DNA of 64,000 bases from Wenzhouxiangella limi (GCF_010499265.1 NZ_JAAGSC010000044.1:93266-157265); one strand, 5' to 3'. Shown: positions 47,218 through 57,081, numbered from the stretch's first letter. Notes: a model not told the origin generated them from the sequence alone. Translations and numbers: made by a program.

Positions 47218-49261
47218 CCTCGTAGTAGCGCTCAAACCAGGCCAGGATGTTGTCGATCTTGGCGATCAGCCGCGAGGGCCTGGAGGCGATGCCGTGCGCG
47301 GTGCCGGGCAGGCGCACCATGACGGTATCGACCTTGTTGAGCTTGAGCGCCTGGTAGTACTGCTCGGTCTCCGACATCGGCGTGCGGAAATCGTCCTCGC
47401 CGGTCATCAGCAGGGTCGGGGTGGTGACGTTGCCGACCAGCGACAGCGGCGAGCGCTGCCAGTAGTGCTCGAACTCATCCCAGGGCAGTCCGGGGAACTG
47501 GTGTTCGATCTGGGTGGTGTAGATATCCCCGGTCAGAGTCTTGGAAATCCAGTTGATGACCGGCTTGATCACGGCCGCAGCGCGGAAGCGGTCGGTCAGG
47601 CCGATGGCGTAGGCCGCGGCGATGCCGCCGGCCGAGCCGCCGGCGACGAACAGCCGCTCGGGGTCGACGAATCCCTTCTCGACCATCGCGTCGATACCCG
47701 ACATATGGTCGCCGAAGTCGTCTTCTGACGCGTACTTGTATTCGAGCTTCAGGCCGAACTCGCGGCCGTAGGACGAAGACCCGCGGTGGTTGGCGTAGAA
47801 CACGACGTAGCCCTCGGCGGCAAAGCGCTGCAGTTCGGCCGAGAAATGCGGTCCGTAGGCCAGGTGCGGGCCGCCGTGGATCTCCAGGATCAGCGGGTAG
47901 CGCTTCTCCGGGTCGAATCCGGGCGGGGTCAGGTACCAGCCCTGGATCTCGGTGCCGTCTACAGCCGATTCGTAGACGATTTCGCCGACCTCGGCCAGTT
48001 CGCGCTGACCGAGCAGGTTGGCGTTCAGGTCGGTCAACTGCCTCTTCTCGCCACCGGCCGGCTGCACGTGGACATCGGCCGGGCGCTGCGCCGTGCCGGC
48101 GGTGAAGGCGACGCTGCCGTCATCGGCGAGCGAAAAGTCGCCGCTTAGGTAAGGTCGCCCGATGCTGGTTCCGCTGATGCGCTCGACCACCGTGGTGATG
48201 TTGCCGTCGAGGTTGGCGTGCGCGACCTTCCGCTCGCCGCGGTCGTCGAAGCGGAAATAAACGCGCTCGCCGTTGGCGCTCCACTCGGGATCGGCCGTGG
48301 TGCGGTCGAGGTTGCGGGTGAGAATCCGGGGGTTGGAGCCGTCGGCGGCCACCAGCCCGATCTGGGTGAGCGAGTACTGGCGGCTTTGGTGGTCGTCGCG
48401 CTCGAACGCGATCATCGAGCCGTCCGGCGCGACCGCGGGCGACTGCTCGATGCCGGGCAGGTCGGTGAGCTGCTGGATGCGACGGTCGGCGAGATCGACG
48501 CGAAACAGATCGCGCTCGTCGCGCTGGTACTGCCAGTCTTCGGAACGGTTGGCGGCGAATACGATCGCCGAGCCGTCCGGCATCCACGCCAGCGGACCCT
48601 GGTGGTTGTAGTCGCCCTCGGTCAAGCGGCGCGCCGCCCCACCCTCGGCGGGCACGACGAAAACGTGATCGAAGCCGGGGTCGAGGTACCCGCGGCCGTC
48701 GTAGCGATAAACGACGCTGTCGATGATCACCGGGTCGGCGGCCCAGTCCGCACCCTCGGGTTTTTTCGGCGGCGTGGCCAGCGACGGCTTTTCGGTCGGT
48801 ACGCGCATGGTGAAGGCGATGTGCTCACCGTCCGGCGACCAGGCCAGCGCCGAGGGCGCCTCGACCAGGTTGGTCACGACCGCGGTATCGCCGGTGTCCA
48901 TCCAGCGCACGAACAGCTGGGCCTTGCCGTTATCGTCCTCGGCCACGTAAGCGAGCCGGTCGCCGGCCGGCGAGAAGCGCGGCGAGGAGAAGTTCTGTCG
49001 CCCCGACAGCAGCGGTCGATGAGACTCGCCCGCGGCATCGACCAGCCACAGATTCGATCGCACCGTATCGCTCATGACGTCGTGGATGGCGCGCACGTAA
49101 ACAATGCGCTGCGCGTCCGGCGAAATTTCCACCGCGCGGGCATACTGCAGGTCGAACAGGTCGGCCGAAGCCAGCCGTTCGGACTCGGCGTCCGAGGCCA
49201 CCGCCGGGACGGCCGAAAGCAGAAACAGCAGCGCGAAAAAGGGGGTCATCAGGCGCGACAT
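47201..49261 (-). CDS. Secreted S9 family prolyl oligopeptidase-like peptidase (copy 1)
   Basis: A 686-residue protein with a signal peptide (SRLMTPFFALLFLLSAVPAV). A seven-bladed propeller (about 40-420, repeated SPDG-type blade motifs) precedes an alpha/beta-hydrolase domain. The catalytic serine is in VAGGSAGG (around residue 542), the aspartate in TGEDDFRTP and the histidine in GTAHGIASRPS. It resembles acylaminoacyl and dipeptidyl peptidases and should trim peptides in the periplasm. A second copy lies at 50518-52557 in the same orientation. Confidence 0.93.
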   Translation of the reverse strand: MSRLMTPFFALLFLLSAVPAVASDAESERLASADLFDLQYARAVEISPDAQRIVYVRAIHDVMSDTVRSNLWLVDAAGESHRPLLSGRQNFSSPRFSPAGDRLAYVAEDDNGKAQLFVRWMDTGDTAVVTNLVEAPSALAWSPDGEHIAFTMRVPTEKPSLATPPKKPEGADWAADPVIIDSVVYRYDGRGYLDPGFDHVFVVPAEGGAARRLTEGDYNHQGPLAWMPDGSAIVFAANRSEDWQYQRDERDLFRVDLADRRIQQLTDLPGIEQSPAVAPDGSMIAFERDDHQSRQYSLTQIGLVAADGSNPRILTRNLDRTTADPEWSANGERVYFRFDDRGERKVAHANLDGNITTVVERISGTSIGRPYLSGDFSLADDGSVAFTAGTAQRPADVHVQPAGGEKRQLTDLNANLLGQRELAEVGEIVYESAVDGTEIQGWYLTPPGFDPEKRYPLILEIHGGPHLAYGPHFSAELQRFAAEGYVVFYANHRGSSSYGREFGLKLEYKYASEDDFGDHMSGIDAMVEKGFVDPERLFVAGGSAGGIAAAYAIGLTDRFRAAAVIKPVINWISKTLTGDIYTTQIEHQFPGLPWDEFEHYWQRSPLSLVGNVTTPTLLMTGEDDFRTPMSETEQYYQALKLNKVDTVMVRLPGTAHGIASRPSRLIAKIDNILAWFERYYEVSSGR

Positions 49262-49399
49262 GGGGATGCTCCGTTTGCAAACGAGCGCCCAGTCTACCGG
49301 AACGCTCTTTACCGGTTTCCGCCTTGCGGGAGCAGCGCAAGCACTCGGGTGATAGGGTGAATCGTATTCCAGTTCATTGGTTTCAAAGGAGCCTTACCG

Positions 49400-50392
49400 A
49401 TGCAGACAACCCGAATTCCCGGAACCGACCTTGAGGTCTCACGCATCGCCCTGGGCACCTGGGCGATCGGTGGCTGGATGTGGGGCGGAACCGAAGAGCG
49501 CCGCTCCATCGACACTATCCACGCCGCCATCGACCGCGGCGTGACCTTGATCGACACCGCCCCGGTCTACGGCTTCGGCACCTCGGAGAAAATCGTCGGC
49601 AAGGCGCTGGCCGAACACGATAAAGGCGATGCCATTCGTTTATCGACCAAGGTTGGCCTGGAGTGGGATGATGACGGTGCGATTCGGCGCAACGCCTCGG
49701 GCGAGCGCATCGCCCGCGAGATCGAGGACTCGCTCGAGCGCCTCGGGCGCGATCAGATAGATATCTACCACGTCCACTGGCCGGATCCGACCCGACCGGT
49801 AGAAGAGACCGCCCGCGCCATGCGCCGCCTGCTCGACCAGGGCCTGATCGGCAACGTGGGCGTTAGCAACTTCACTGGCGATCAGATGGAGCGGTTTCGC
49901 GCCGAGTGCCCGATTAATGTCTGCCAGCCGCCCTACAACATCTTCGAGCGCGGCATCGAATCCTCGATCAAGCCCTACTGCGAGCACAACGCAGTCGCGC
50001 TGATGACCTACGGGGTGCTGTGCCGCGGGCTGCTGACCGGCAAGATGACCGTCGACGCCTCGTTCGAGGGCGACGACCTGCGCAACAACGACCCCAAGTT
50101 CGCCCAACCCCGCTACGGGCAGTATCTGCGTGCGGTCGAGCAGCTTCAGGACTACGCCGACAAACAGTTTGGCCGCTCGCTGCTCGACTTCAGCATTCGC
50201 TGGGTGCTGGAAATGGGTACGCCGATCGCGATCTGGGGCGGGCGGCGACCCGAGCAGATGGAGCCGCTGGATCGCCTGTTCGACTGGACGCTGGACGGTG
50301 CCGCCCTGGCCGCGGTCGACTCCATCCTGGCCGAGGCGGTCAAGGATCCGGTCGGGCCGGAGTTCATGGCGCCGCCCACGGGGCTGGTCTGA
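49400..50392 (+). CDS. Aldo/keto reductase
   Basis: A 330-residue AKR with AAAGGAG upstream of the ATG. The motifs GTWAIGGWMWGG, IDTAPVYGFGTSE (catalytic Asp and Tyr), LSTKVG (Lys) and VHWPDP (His) give the full AKR tetrad, and the NADPH-binding end is IAIWGGRRPEQ. It reduces aldehydes or ketones with NADPH. It sits between the two S9 peptidase genes and is divergent from copy 1. Confidence 0.93.
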   Translation: MQTTRIPGTDLEVSRIALGTWAIGGWMWGGTEERRSIDTIHAAIDRGVTLIDTAPVYGFGTSEKIVGKALAEHDKGDAIRLSTKVGLEWDDDGAIRRNASGERIAREIEDSLERLGRDQIDIYHVHWPDPTRPVEETARAMRRLLDQGLIGNVGVSNFTGDQMERFRAECPINVCQPPYNIFERGIESSIKPYCEHNAVALMTYGVLCRGLLTGKMTVDASFEGDDLRNNDPKFAQPRYGQYLRAVEQLQDYADKQFGRSLLDFSIRWVLEMGTPIAIWGGRRPEQMEPLDRLFDWTLDGAALAAVDSILAEAVKDPVGPEFMAPPTGLV

Positions 50393-50517
50393 CGGGACGA
50401 ATCCACGGTCGTGCGAGGCGCAGTTCCCGGATCGAGATCGAGCACCGCGCCGCCAGTCCGGCCTGAGCCGGATCGCGGGTCTCGGTCATATGGCGCGGAG
50501 CACTCCGGCTTCCGGAT

Positions 50518-52557
50518 TCACTCGTCTGCGCCGGGGTCGTGCTTGTCGAACCAGCCGATGATGTTGTCGGTCTTGGCGATCAGGTGGCTGGGTCGCGCGG
50601 CGATCGAGTGCGAAGCGCCCGGGACGCGCACCAGCGCGGTCGGTACCTGGCGCAGCTTCAGAGCGCCGTAGAGCTGCTCGGCCTCCCAGGTCGGCGTGCG
50701 CCAGTCCTCCTCGCCGACCATGACCATTGTCGGCGTCGTGATGTTGCCGACCAGCGACAGTGGCGAAAGCCGGAAGAAAAGCTCCGGATCTTCCCAGGGC
50801 GTGGCGCGGAACCAGTGACGCGTCACGAATACCCCGATGTCGGCCGCCGTCGCCATCGTTGCCCAGTTGATCACCGGCTTGATGCTGGCCGCGGCCGCGA
50901 AGCGGTCGGTCTTGCCGACCGCCCAGGCGGTCAGGACGCCCCCGCCGGAGCCGCCGGTGATGAACAAGCGATCGGGGTCGACGTAGTCGCGTTCGATCAG
51001 TTCATCGACAACGCTCATCAGGTCGTCGTGATCGTTGCCGGGGTAGGCCCGATCGATCTGCTGGGCGAAGTCGTTGCCGTAGCCCGTCGAGCCGCGCGGA
51101 TTGGCGTAGACGGTCACGTATCCTTCCGCGGCAAAGCGCTGTATCTCGGCGGCAAAGCTGGGTCCGTACATCGCAAACGGCCCGCCGTGGATCTCCATGA
51201 TCATCGGCAAGCTGCCGTCGGCCCGGAAGCCGGGTGGCTTGGCGACCCAGGCCTCGATGGTGCGGCCGTCGAAGCGCGATTCGACCTGGATTTCCTCGAT
51301 CTCGGCCAGGTCGATGTGGCCCAGCGCATCGTCGTTCAGGTTGGTCAGCACGCGCGGGTCGGCGCGCCCGTCGATGACGGCGACTTCGGCGGGGCGGTCC
51401 CAGCGCTGGCGGGTGAAGGCGATCACTCCCGCGCGGCTGCCACCGACGCTGAACGAGCCCGAAGCGTAGGGCCGGCCAAGGCTGGTGCCGCCGACCTGTT
51501 CGGTCCGTACCCGGATCGTGCCGTCGAGGCTGATCTCGACCAGTGCGGTCTGGCCTTCGACCTCGGCCAGGGCGAAGACGGTCCGCCCGCTGGGCGCAAA
51601 CACGGGATTGCTGACCGGGTGATCGTAGTCGCCGGTCAGCTTGCGTGGTTCGGAACCGTCGGCGTTCATGACGTACAGGTCGTTCTGCTGATAGGCAAGC
51701 AGCTGGTCGTCGAAGCCGGTGTAGGCGATGCGTGCCCCGTCCGGAGAAACCGCGGGGCTGGCATCCGGCCCGTCGCGGCTGGTCAGTGCGGTGCGCGAAT
51801 CGTCGCTGAGGTCGACGGCGTAGATTTCGCTCTCGATCGGATCGAGTTCGGCCTCGGGCACGTCGTTGCCGACCACGAGCACGGTATCGTCATCGAGCCA
51901 GGCGGGGTCGGAGAAATCGTTGTCGCCATCGGTGATCTGGCGCGGCTCTCCGCCCTGCGCGCCGACCACGAACACGTGCGTGGCGCCGTCGCGCAACCAC
52001 CCCTGGCCGTCGAAGCGGATGGTCAGGTCGTCAAACACCCGCACGGGTTCGGCCCAGTCGGCGCCTTCGGGCGCTGTCGGCGGCGTGGCAAACGACGGTT
52101 TCTCACCGGGCACGAACATTGAGAACGCCAGCTGCGAACCGCTGGGCGACCACGCAAACTGACCCGGGCTCTCGATGAACTGGGCGACGGCAAAGTCGGA
52201 GCCATCGTCGAGGTAGCGTATCCGGATCTCGGACCCCTGCTCATGGCTGGCCCGGTAGGCGATCCGCCCGCCGGACGGCGACCAGCGCGGCGACGAAACG
52301 TGGCCGTCGGTGATCAGCGGCCGATGGCGGCCGCTTTCCACGTCCAGCAGCCACAACGATCCGCGCGGGCGGTCGGCGAGCTTGTCGTAGGCGGTCCGAA
52401 CGTAGACGATTCGGGTGCCGTCGGGAGAGACCTGTGGATCCGCGGCCCATTCGAGCGCGAACACGTCCATGGGCTCGAAGCGCCGGTAGTCGTCGGCGGC
52501 GGCTGACAAGGCCAAAAGCGTGGCCGCAGCGATGATCGTGGTCAGGATGAATTTCAT
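50518..52557 (-). CDS. Secreted S9 family prolyl oligopeptidase-like peptidase (copy 2)
   Basis: A 679-residue paralogue of the 47201-49261 gene. ATG 52557 opens a signal peptide (KFILTTIIAAATLLALSAAA); the frame is open to 52752 but without conserved features. The propeller shares blade phrases with copy 1 (SPDGTRIVYVR, EGADWAE, GGTSLGRPYASG). Catalytic residues: Ser in ITGGSGGG, Asp in VGEEDWRTP, His in GASHSIAARPS. Copy 2 is diverged throughout, so the duplication is old or the two arrived separately. Periplasmic peptide hydrolysis is expected. Confidence 0.93.
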   Translation of the reverse strand: MKFILTTIIAAATLLALSAAADDYRRFEPMDVFALEWAADPQVSPDGTRIVYVRTAYDKLADRPRGSLWLLDVESGRHRPLITDGHVSSPRWSPSGGRIAYRASHEQGSEIRIRYLDDGSDFAVAQFIESPGQFAWSPSGSQLAFSMFVPGEKPSFATPPTAPEGADWAEPVRVFDDLTIRFDGQGWLRDGATHVFVVGAQGGEPRQITDGDNDFSDPAWLDDDTVLVVGNDVPEAELDPIESEIYAVDLSDDSRTALTSRDGPDASPAVSPDGARIAYTGFDDQLLAYQQNDLYVMNADGSEPRKLTGDYDHPVSNPVFAPSGRTVFALAEVEGQTALVEISLDGTIRVRTEQVGGTSLGRPYASGSFSVGGSRAGVIAFTRQRWDRPAEVAVIDGRADPRVLTNLNDDALGHIDLAEIEEIQVESRFDGRTIEAWVAKPPGFRADGSLPMIMEIHGGPFAMYGPSFAAEIQRFAAEGYVTVYANPRGSTGYGNDFAQQIDRAYPGNDHDDLMSVVDELIERDYVDPDRLFITGGSGGGVLTAWAVGKTDRFAAAASIKPVINWATMATAADIGVFVTRHWFRATPWEDPELFFRLSPLSLVGNITTPTMVMVGEEDWRTPTWEAEQLYGALKLRQVPTALVRVPGASHSIAARPSHLIAKTDNIIGWFDKHDPGADE

Positions 52558-52670
52558 GCCAGGTGTCCTCAGCGAATGGCGGCAAAGCCGTAGCCGCGTC
52601 AGTTTAGCGGAATGGCCACCCGGGCGAAGACCGGTCCGGGTGTCATCAGAGCACTCAACCAGGCTGGTAG

Positions 52671-53432
52671 TCAACGGATCGCCTTGGACTGCCCGCCGTC
52701 GACGAGCAGGGCCGCGCCGTTGACCCAGCCGGCGCGCGGCGAGACCAGCCATACGGCCGCGTCGGCGATTTCCTGCGGGGTGCCGAGGCGCCCGGTGGGT
52801 ACGCTCTGGCGGACCATCTTGTAGATGTCGGGCTGATGCTCTCGCATCATTTCCCAGCCGCCGCCGGGGAATTCGGTCGAGCCGGGCATCAGGACATTGG
52901 TTCGTATCCCGTGCGAGCCTTCGACGACGGCCAGCTTCTTGGCGAAGGCATTCAGGGCGGCCTTGGCGGAGGTGTAGGCAAAATCCGACATTGGCGCGGC
53001 CTCGATCGCCGAGCCCGAGGACACCAGCAGGATCGTGCCTTGTTGCCTGTCACGCATCAGCGGCAGTACCGCCTCCACCAACCGCACGGCACCCATCACA
53101 TCGACGTTGAGGCTGGCGTCCCAGCTTGATCGTTCTCCGGTCACGGCCAGCGCCGAGGCGTTGCTGATCAGGATATCGATCGTTCCGAAGCGCTCGCAGG
53201 CTTTGGCCACCAGTGCTTCCACGCCGGCGTCATCACCGACATCGGTCGGCACCGCCAGCACCTCGGCACCCATTGCTTCCAGCGCGCGTTTGGCCTCCTC
53301 CAGCGCCTCGGCACCGCGCGCCGCGATCACCAGTCTTGCCCCTTCTGCGGCCAGTCCTTCGGCGATGGCCCGTCCGATGCCGCGGCTTGCGCCGGTCACC
53401 AGTGCGACCTTGCCGGTCAGTTCAAGATCCAT
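52671..53432 (-). CDS. SDR family NAD(P)-dependent oxidoreductase, last gene of an accessory operon
   Basis: A 253-residue classical SDR: TGASRGIGRAIAEGLA, ISNASALAV, a serine in VSSGSAIEA, YTSAKAALNAF, and a C-terminus VNGAALLVDGGQ typical of 3-oxoacyl-reductase-like SDRs. It starts 54 bp after the end of the prolyl-aminopeptidase-like gene. The substrate is likely an intermediate of the pathway encoded by this run. Confidence 0.9.
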   Translation of the reverse strand: MDLELTGKVALVTGASRGIGRAIAEGLAAEGARLVIAARGAEALEEAKRALEAMGAEVLAVPTDVGDDAGVEALVAKACERFGTIDILISNASALAVTGERSSWDASLNVDVMGAVRLVEAVLPLMRDRQQGTILLVSSGSAIEAAPMSDFAYTSAKAALNAFAKKLAVVEGSHGIRTNVLMPGSTEFPGGGWEMMREHQPDIYKMVRQSVPTGRLGTPQEIADAAVWLVSPRAGWVNGAALLVDGGQSKAIR

Positions 53433-53486
53433 GTTGGTCCCTCCGCATACTTTGAACAGGGAACAATCACGAGCGCAAGCGCTTGG

Positions 53487-54455
53487 TCAGAACTTCCCAT
53501 CATCGACATTCCTCAAGAACTGCACCAGGCCAGGAAAAAAGTGCTGCCGATCGTCGTACTGCGACAGGTGGCTGCCGTTCGGGCAGTGCAGGTAGCGACC
53601 GTGTTGGACCTGGCCGGCCATCCACTCCATGTGCTTCGGGTCCATGGTGTCGTGAGCCGCACCGATGGTGAGCGTCGGGACCTGGATCTTTGGCAGGTCG
53701 GCCGAACGGTTCCAGCGGCCCAGAGTGGCGTTGGGCGTCATGCCGAACTCGCTATGGCCTTGCATGTGCACATACAGATCCTTGTTGAGATGCTTGAAGG
53801 TGCGCAGGATCGAATCCGGCCATTCATCGAGCGGCATGCGCAGCACGTGCTCGGTGTAGTGGTGCTGCATCAACAGTTCCTCGTAGCGCGGATTCTCGTA
53901 GTCTTCATTGGCTTCGAGTTGCCGGATCTCGGCAAACACGGCCGGGTCCATCTGCGGGCCCAGCACCTCGCGCGCATAGCGGTTGTAGCCCTGCACGTCG
54001 GAGACCATGTTCGAGATGATCAGGCCCTTGAGGTGCTGCTGGTGGGCGAGCGCGTACTCGAGGGCCAGCATGCCGCCCCAAGACTGGCCGTAGAGAAAGA
54101 AGTTGTCCGGGTTCAGTCCCAGCGCTTGCCGGACCTGTTCGACCTCGTCGACGAAATGCTCGATGGTCCAGAGATCCGGGTCCCTGGGCTGATCGCTGTA
54201 ATACGAGTCGAGCTGGTCGTAGTAGATGTACTCGATGCCTTCGGTCGGCAGATAGCCGTCGAAACATTCGTAGAGCTCATGCGTCGCCCCAGGGCCGCCG
54301 TGGAGCAGCAACAGGCGGATCTTCGGGTTGTTGCCGACGCGCTTGATCCAGACGGAGAACTCGCCCTTGGGTGTGGAGATCGGGATGCGGCGCACGCCGC
54401 CGGTGAGTTGGTCGGGTGCGTTCGAATAATCCAGATATTCTGTCAGAGTGGTCAT
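53487..54455 (-). CDS. Prolyl-aminopeptidase-like alpha/beta hydrolase
   Basis: A 322-residue alpha/beta hydrolase of the proline iminopeptidase (S33) group: oxyanion motif LLLHGGPGATHE, nucleophile GQSWGGMLALEYALA, Asp region IGAAHDTMDPKH and His in CPNGSHLSQYDD. In catabolic clusters such enzymes may cleave esters, amides or C-C bonds rather than peptides. Its ATG overlaps the stop of the SMP-30-like gene by four bases (ATGA), so the two are coupled. Confidence 0.9.
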   Translation of the reverse strand: MTTLTEYLDYSNAPDQLTGGVRRIPISTPKGEFSVWIKRVGNNPKIRLLLLHGGPGATHELYECFDGYLPTEGIEYIYYDQLDSYYSDQPRDPDLWTIEHFVDEVEQVRQALGLNPDNFFLYGQSWGGMLALEYALAHQQHLKGLIISNMVSDVQGYNRYAREVLGPQMDPAVFAEIRQLEANEDYENPRYEELLMQHHYTEHVLRMPLDEWPDSILRTFKHLNKDLYVHMQGHSEFGMTPNATLGRWNRSADLPKIQVPTLTIGAAHDTMDPKHMEWMAGQVQHGRYLHCPNGSHLSQYDDRQHFFPGLVQFLRNVDDGKF

Positions 54456-55510
54456 TCAGAGGCCTCCAGCTTCACCAGCGCGTTGCCCAGCCCGGTCAGG
54501 TAGATCGGACCACCCTCATGGGTGAGGATCAAGCCGGTGAACAGCCCGGGCAGGGGCGCCCACATGTCCGGACCCATGACCGCCAGGCGTGACTCGCCGG
54601 TCTGGCCGCGGCGCTGCCACTCGATCATGGCGTGTTGGTGTTCGGCGGTTTCCGGATAGAACGCCGTGGACCAGGATCCGGAGTCGGGATCGACGACCAG
54701 CAGCGCGTTGGCGATCGGCGCGGCGACCCAGAGGCGCCCGGCTTCATCGAGTTCGATGTTGTCCGGGGTCGGCAGTTCGGCCACGACGCGGCCTTCGGAC
54801 AAGCGTCCGTCGGCCACCGAAAGCTCGTAGCCAACGATCCGGTCGGCCATGGTCTCGGCAACATAGATCTGACCGCGGGCCTCGTCGATCGCCACGCCGT
54901 TGCCGAAGGTCAGGCCGGACAGCTTGAGTTCGGCCACCGATTCGCTTGTGCCGTCGGCCGGTGGCGGCAGGCGAAACAGCGCGCCATCGAGAAACCCCTC
55001 ATCGACCGCCGCGAACATCCGCGCTTCGGAATCGGGACCGGCGCGGTTACGCGTCGACTGACTGAACCAGATCGCGCCGCTGCTGTCGCGTCGGGCCGAG
55101 TTGGCGCCGAATTCGTGCTGGTGAATTCGAACCACCTGCTCGGTTTCGGTGTTGATGCGGTAAATGGCTCCGGTCAGGATATCGGCGACCAGTACGTGGA
55201 TGCCATCCGGTTCCATGGCCACCCCGTTGGGGCCTGCGCTGCGCTCGGGCGGCTCGTGCACGTAGCCGGCCGCGGCGAAATCGCCGAACGGCCGCTTCGC
55301 GCCTTCCGGATCCAGCGCCACCAGGCCATGGACCTGGTCGGCAACCAGCAGCGTGCCGTCGGCCAGCATGACGCCGTCTTCGGGACGCACCAGGGAGCGA
55401 TCGGCCGGGAACAGTGCGGATTTTTCGTAGGATTGTGTAGGCTCGGCAGTATCAGCCTGCACGGTAAACGCCACAGCAAGGGCGAATAGAGCAAGACAGG
55501 TTCGTCGCAT
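54452..55510 (-). CDS. Secreted SMP-30/gluconolactonase-like protein
   Basis: A 352-residue protein with a signal peptide (RRTCLALFALAVAFTVQA) and a six-bladed propeller of the SMP-30/strictosidine-synthase-like group. Metal- and substrate-lining segments include RPEDGVMLADG, GPNGVAMEPDG, GNGVAIDEA and PDNIELDEAGRLWVAAP. Members are Ca/Zn-dependent lactonases; here it would act in the periplasm. Next to an NTF2-like protein and an S33 hydrolase it fits a ring- or lactone-processing pathway. Confidence 0.85.
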   Translation of the reverse strand: MRRTCLALFALAVAFTVQADTAEPTQSYEKSALFPADRSLVRPEDGVMLADGTLLVADQVHGLVALDPEGAKRPFGDFAAAGYVHEPPERSAGPNGVAMEPDGIHVLVADILTGAIYRINTETEQVVRIHQHEFGANSARRDSSGAIWFSQSTRNRAGPDSEARMFAAVDEGFLDGALFRLPPPADGTSESVAELKLSGLTFGNGVAIDEARGQIYVAETMADRIVGYELSVADGRLSEGRVVAELPTPDNIELDEAGRLWVAAPIANALLVVDPDSGSWSTAFYPETAEHQHAMIEWQRRGQTGESRLAVMGPDMWAPLPGLFTGLILTHEGGPIYLTGLGNALVKLEASE

Positions 55511-55595
55511 GGTGTTGATCCTTGTAGGGTTGATTTGGGTAGGATTTGGCCTTCGTCATCAAGCCCGCATATAGCGAATCGATACGCTCCTGGAA

Positions 55596-55964
55596 TTACT
55601 CCGGATGAAGGTAGAACACCTTGCTCATGATCTGCCATGGGCCTTCAATCTTGACCAGCGTGAAAAAGTCGGTGAAGCGGTGGCCGTTCCAGTTGTCGAG
55701 TTCGACGCGCACCGAAGCCGCGCTGCCTTCGATGTCGATGCGGATGTCGCCGGCGACCAGGTTGGCGGCCTGACCAGTCTCGGCGAGCCAGTCGTACATC
55801 ATCTCGATCGGGCCTGCGAACAGGTCCGGGCCCACGTAGCCGCAGATGGTGGCTAGTTCATGGAAGATCGGGCGCAGGGTATCGATCTTGCCGGTTCGGC
55901 CGCCTTCGACGTAGGTCTGCATAACCGCTTCGATCTGGCGGAAATCTGCACTGGAATCGTTCAT
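55596..55964 (-). CDS. NTF2-like (SnoaL/lumazine-binding-type) protein, copy B
   Basis: A 122-residue cone-shaped alpha+beta-barrel protein: FRQIEAVMQTYVEGGRTGKI, ICGYVGPDLFAGPIEMM, VRVELDNWNGHRFTDFFTLV, KIEGPWQIMSKVFY. It matches the NTF2-like superfamily that includes SnoaL cyclases, ketosteroid isomerase and putative lumazine-binding proteins. Such proteins often catalyse isomerisation or hydrolysis. It lies 36 bp after the VOC gene. Confidence 0.8.
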   Translation of the reverse strand: MNDSSADFRQIEAVMQTYVEGGRTGKIDTLRPIFHELATICGYVGPDLFAGPIEMMYDWLAETGQAANLVAGDIRIDIEGSAASVRVELDNWNGHRFTDFFTLVKIEGPWQIMSKVFYLHPE

Positions 55965-56000
55965 GCGTGCTGCTCCTGTGTTATCGAAAACGTGGGTTGT

Positions 56001-56582
56001 TCAAAGCAGTGCACTGATCGCACCCCGGATCGGCGAGACCGGCTCGTGAATCTTGCGCATCCGGAAGTCGTTGAGTGAGGCACCGCTGGCAACCGCAGCC
56101 AGCCATTCTTCCGGATCGAATTCCACCCCGACCGGGTTGACATCGAACGCCGGTCCGGAGATGTAGGCATTGCACTCTTCGGCGGTTTCGAAAGCGTCGA
56201 CCTGGAACTCCATCTGGTTTCCGTCGGGGTCGGCGTAGTACATGGAAACCGTCACCCCGTGATGGATACACCAGTAGGGCTCGATGCCATGCTTTTTGCA
56301 GTGCTGGTAGTTCTTGAACAGGTCTTCCAGCGAGGCGAGCGTCCAGGCCAGGTGGTCGACCCCAACCCAGGCCCGGCTTTCCGGCTCGCAGCCGGCGGGG
56401 TTGACCACTGAGAGATCAAGCAAGGCAAAGCGATGATGCTCGTCGTCGAAGGTCAGAAAAGCCATGGCCGGGTTCTGACTCTGAACGGTAGCGCCGAACA
56501 CGGTGCGATACCAATCCATCATTTCGGCGAAGCGACGCGTGCGGTAGACGACGTGGGCCAGGGCTACGGGTTTTACAGGCAT
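56001..56582 (-). CDS. VOC (glyoxalase/extradiol dioxygenase) superfamily protein
   Basis: A 193-residue vicinal-oxygen-chelate protein. ATG 56582 has TGAGGA nine bases upstream. The metal ligands of extradiol-type VOC enzymes are present: His in ALAHVVYRT, His in VGVDHLAWTL and Glu in GNQMEFQVD; YYADPDGN is typical of this branch. The C-terminal 60 residues are unusual. It could be a ring-cleaving dioxygenase, epimerase or glyoxalase-like enzyme. It is 11 bp after the NTF2-like gene, so translationally close-coupled. Confidence 0.85.
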   Translation of the reverse strand: MPVKPVALAHVVYRTRRFAEMMDWYRTVFGATVQSQNPAMAFLTFDDEHHRFALLDLSVVNPAGCEPESRAWVGVDHLAWTLASLEDLFKNYQHCKKHGIEPYWCIHHGVTVSMYYADPDGNQMEFQVDAFETAEECNAYISGPAFDVNPVGVEFDPEEWLAAVASGASLNDFRMRKIHEPVSPIRGAISALL

Positions 56583-56593
56583 GATGTTTTTCC

Positions 56594-56968
56594 TCAAGGG
56601 TGAAAGTAGCGTTCTTCGATGATCTTGCCATCGCGCACGGCAAACACGGCGATCTGGCTATGCGGCGTCCGTTGCCCGGCGTGAAAGATCAACATGTCGG
56701 CAAACAGCGCGAAGTGATCACCGGTAACGAAGGGCCCGTCCACGCTCAGGTCTTCGATGGCGTGGGTGGAAAACCAGTGAAGGTTTCTCGCGCGTACTGC
56801 TTCGATGCCTCGATAAACGCAATCAGAGTCATCGGCTTGCGGGTACGGTTCGATGCTAACCACGTCCTCGGCCCAGTATTTCTCCCCGGCCGCGCGGTAG
56901 TCGCCGGCAAGCAACAGTTCGGTAAAGTTGGCGGCAACCTCCGCCGTAGTCGGCAGATGTTCGGTCAT
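56594..56968 (-). CDS. NTF2-like (SnoaL-type) protein, copy A
   Basis: A 124-residue NTF2/SnoaL-fold protein: EVAANFTELLLAGDYRAAGE, YWAEDVVSIEPYP, VDGPFVTGDHFALFADML and IEERYFHP. It is a different subgroup from copy B at 55596-55964. Proteins of this kind next to VOC enzymes often perform isomerisation or dehydration in small-molecule catabolism. It is the first gene of the tight group after the stem-loop at 57082-57113. Confidence 0.82.
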   Translation of the reverse strand: MTEHLPTTAEVAANFTELLLAGDYRAAGEKYWAEDVVSIEPYPQADDSDCVYRGIEAVRARNLHWFSTHAIEDLSVDGPFVTGDHFALFADMLIFHAGQRTPHSQIAVFAVRDGKIIEERYFHP

Positions 56969-57081
56969 GGCTTCTGTTGTAAACCCAGAGCAGAGTTTGC
57001 TTCGATGTCTTTACTGGCGGCGGTCACCATGTTGTTCATCATGGAACTCCAGAGATCGCAAAGCGACGAAAGGGGTCCAAA

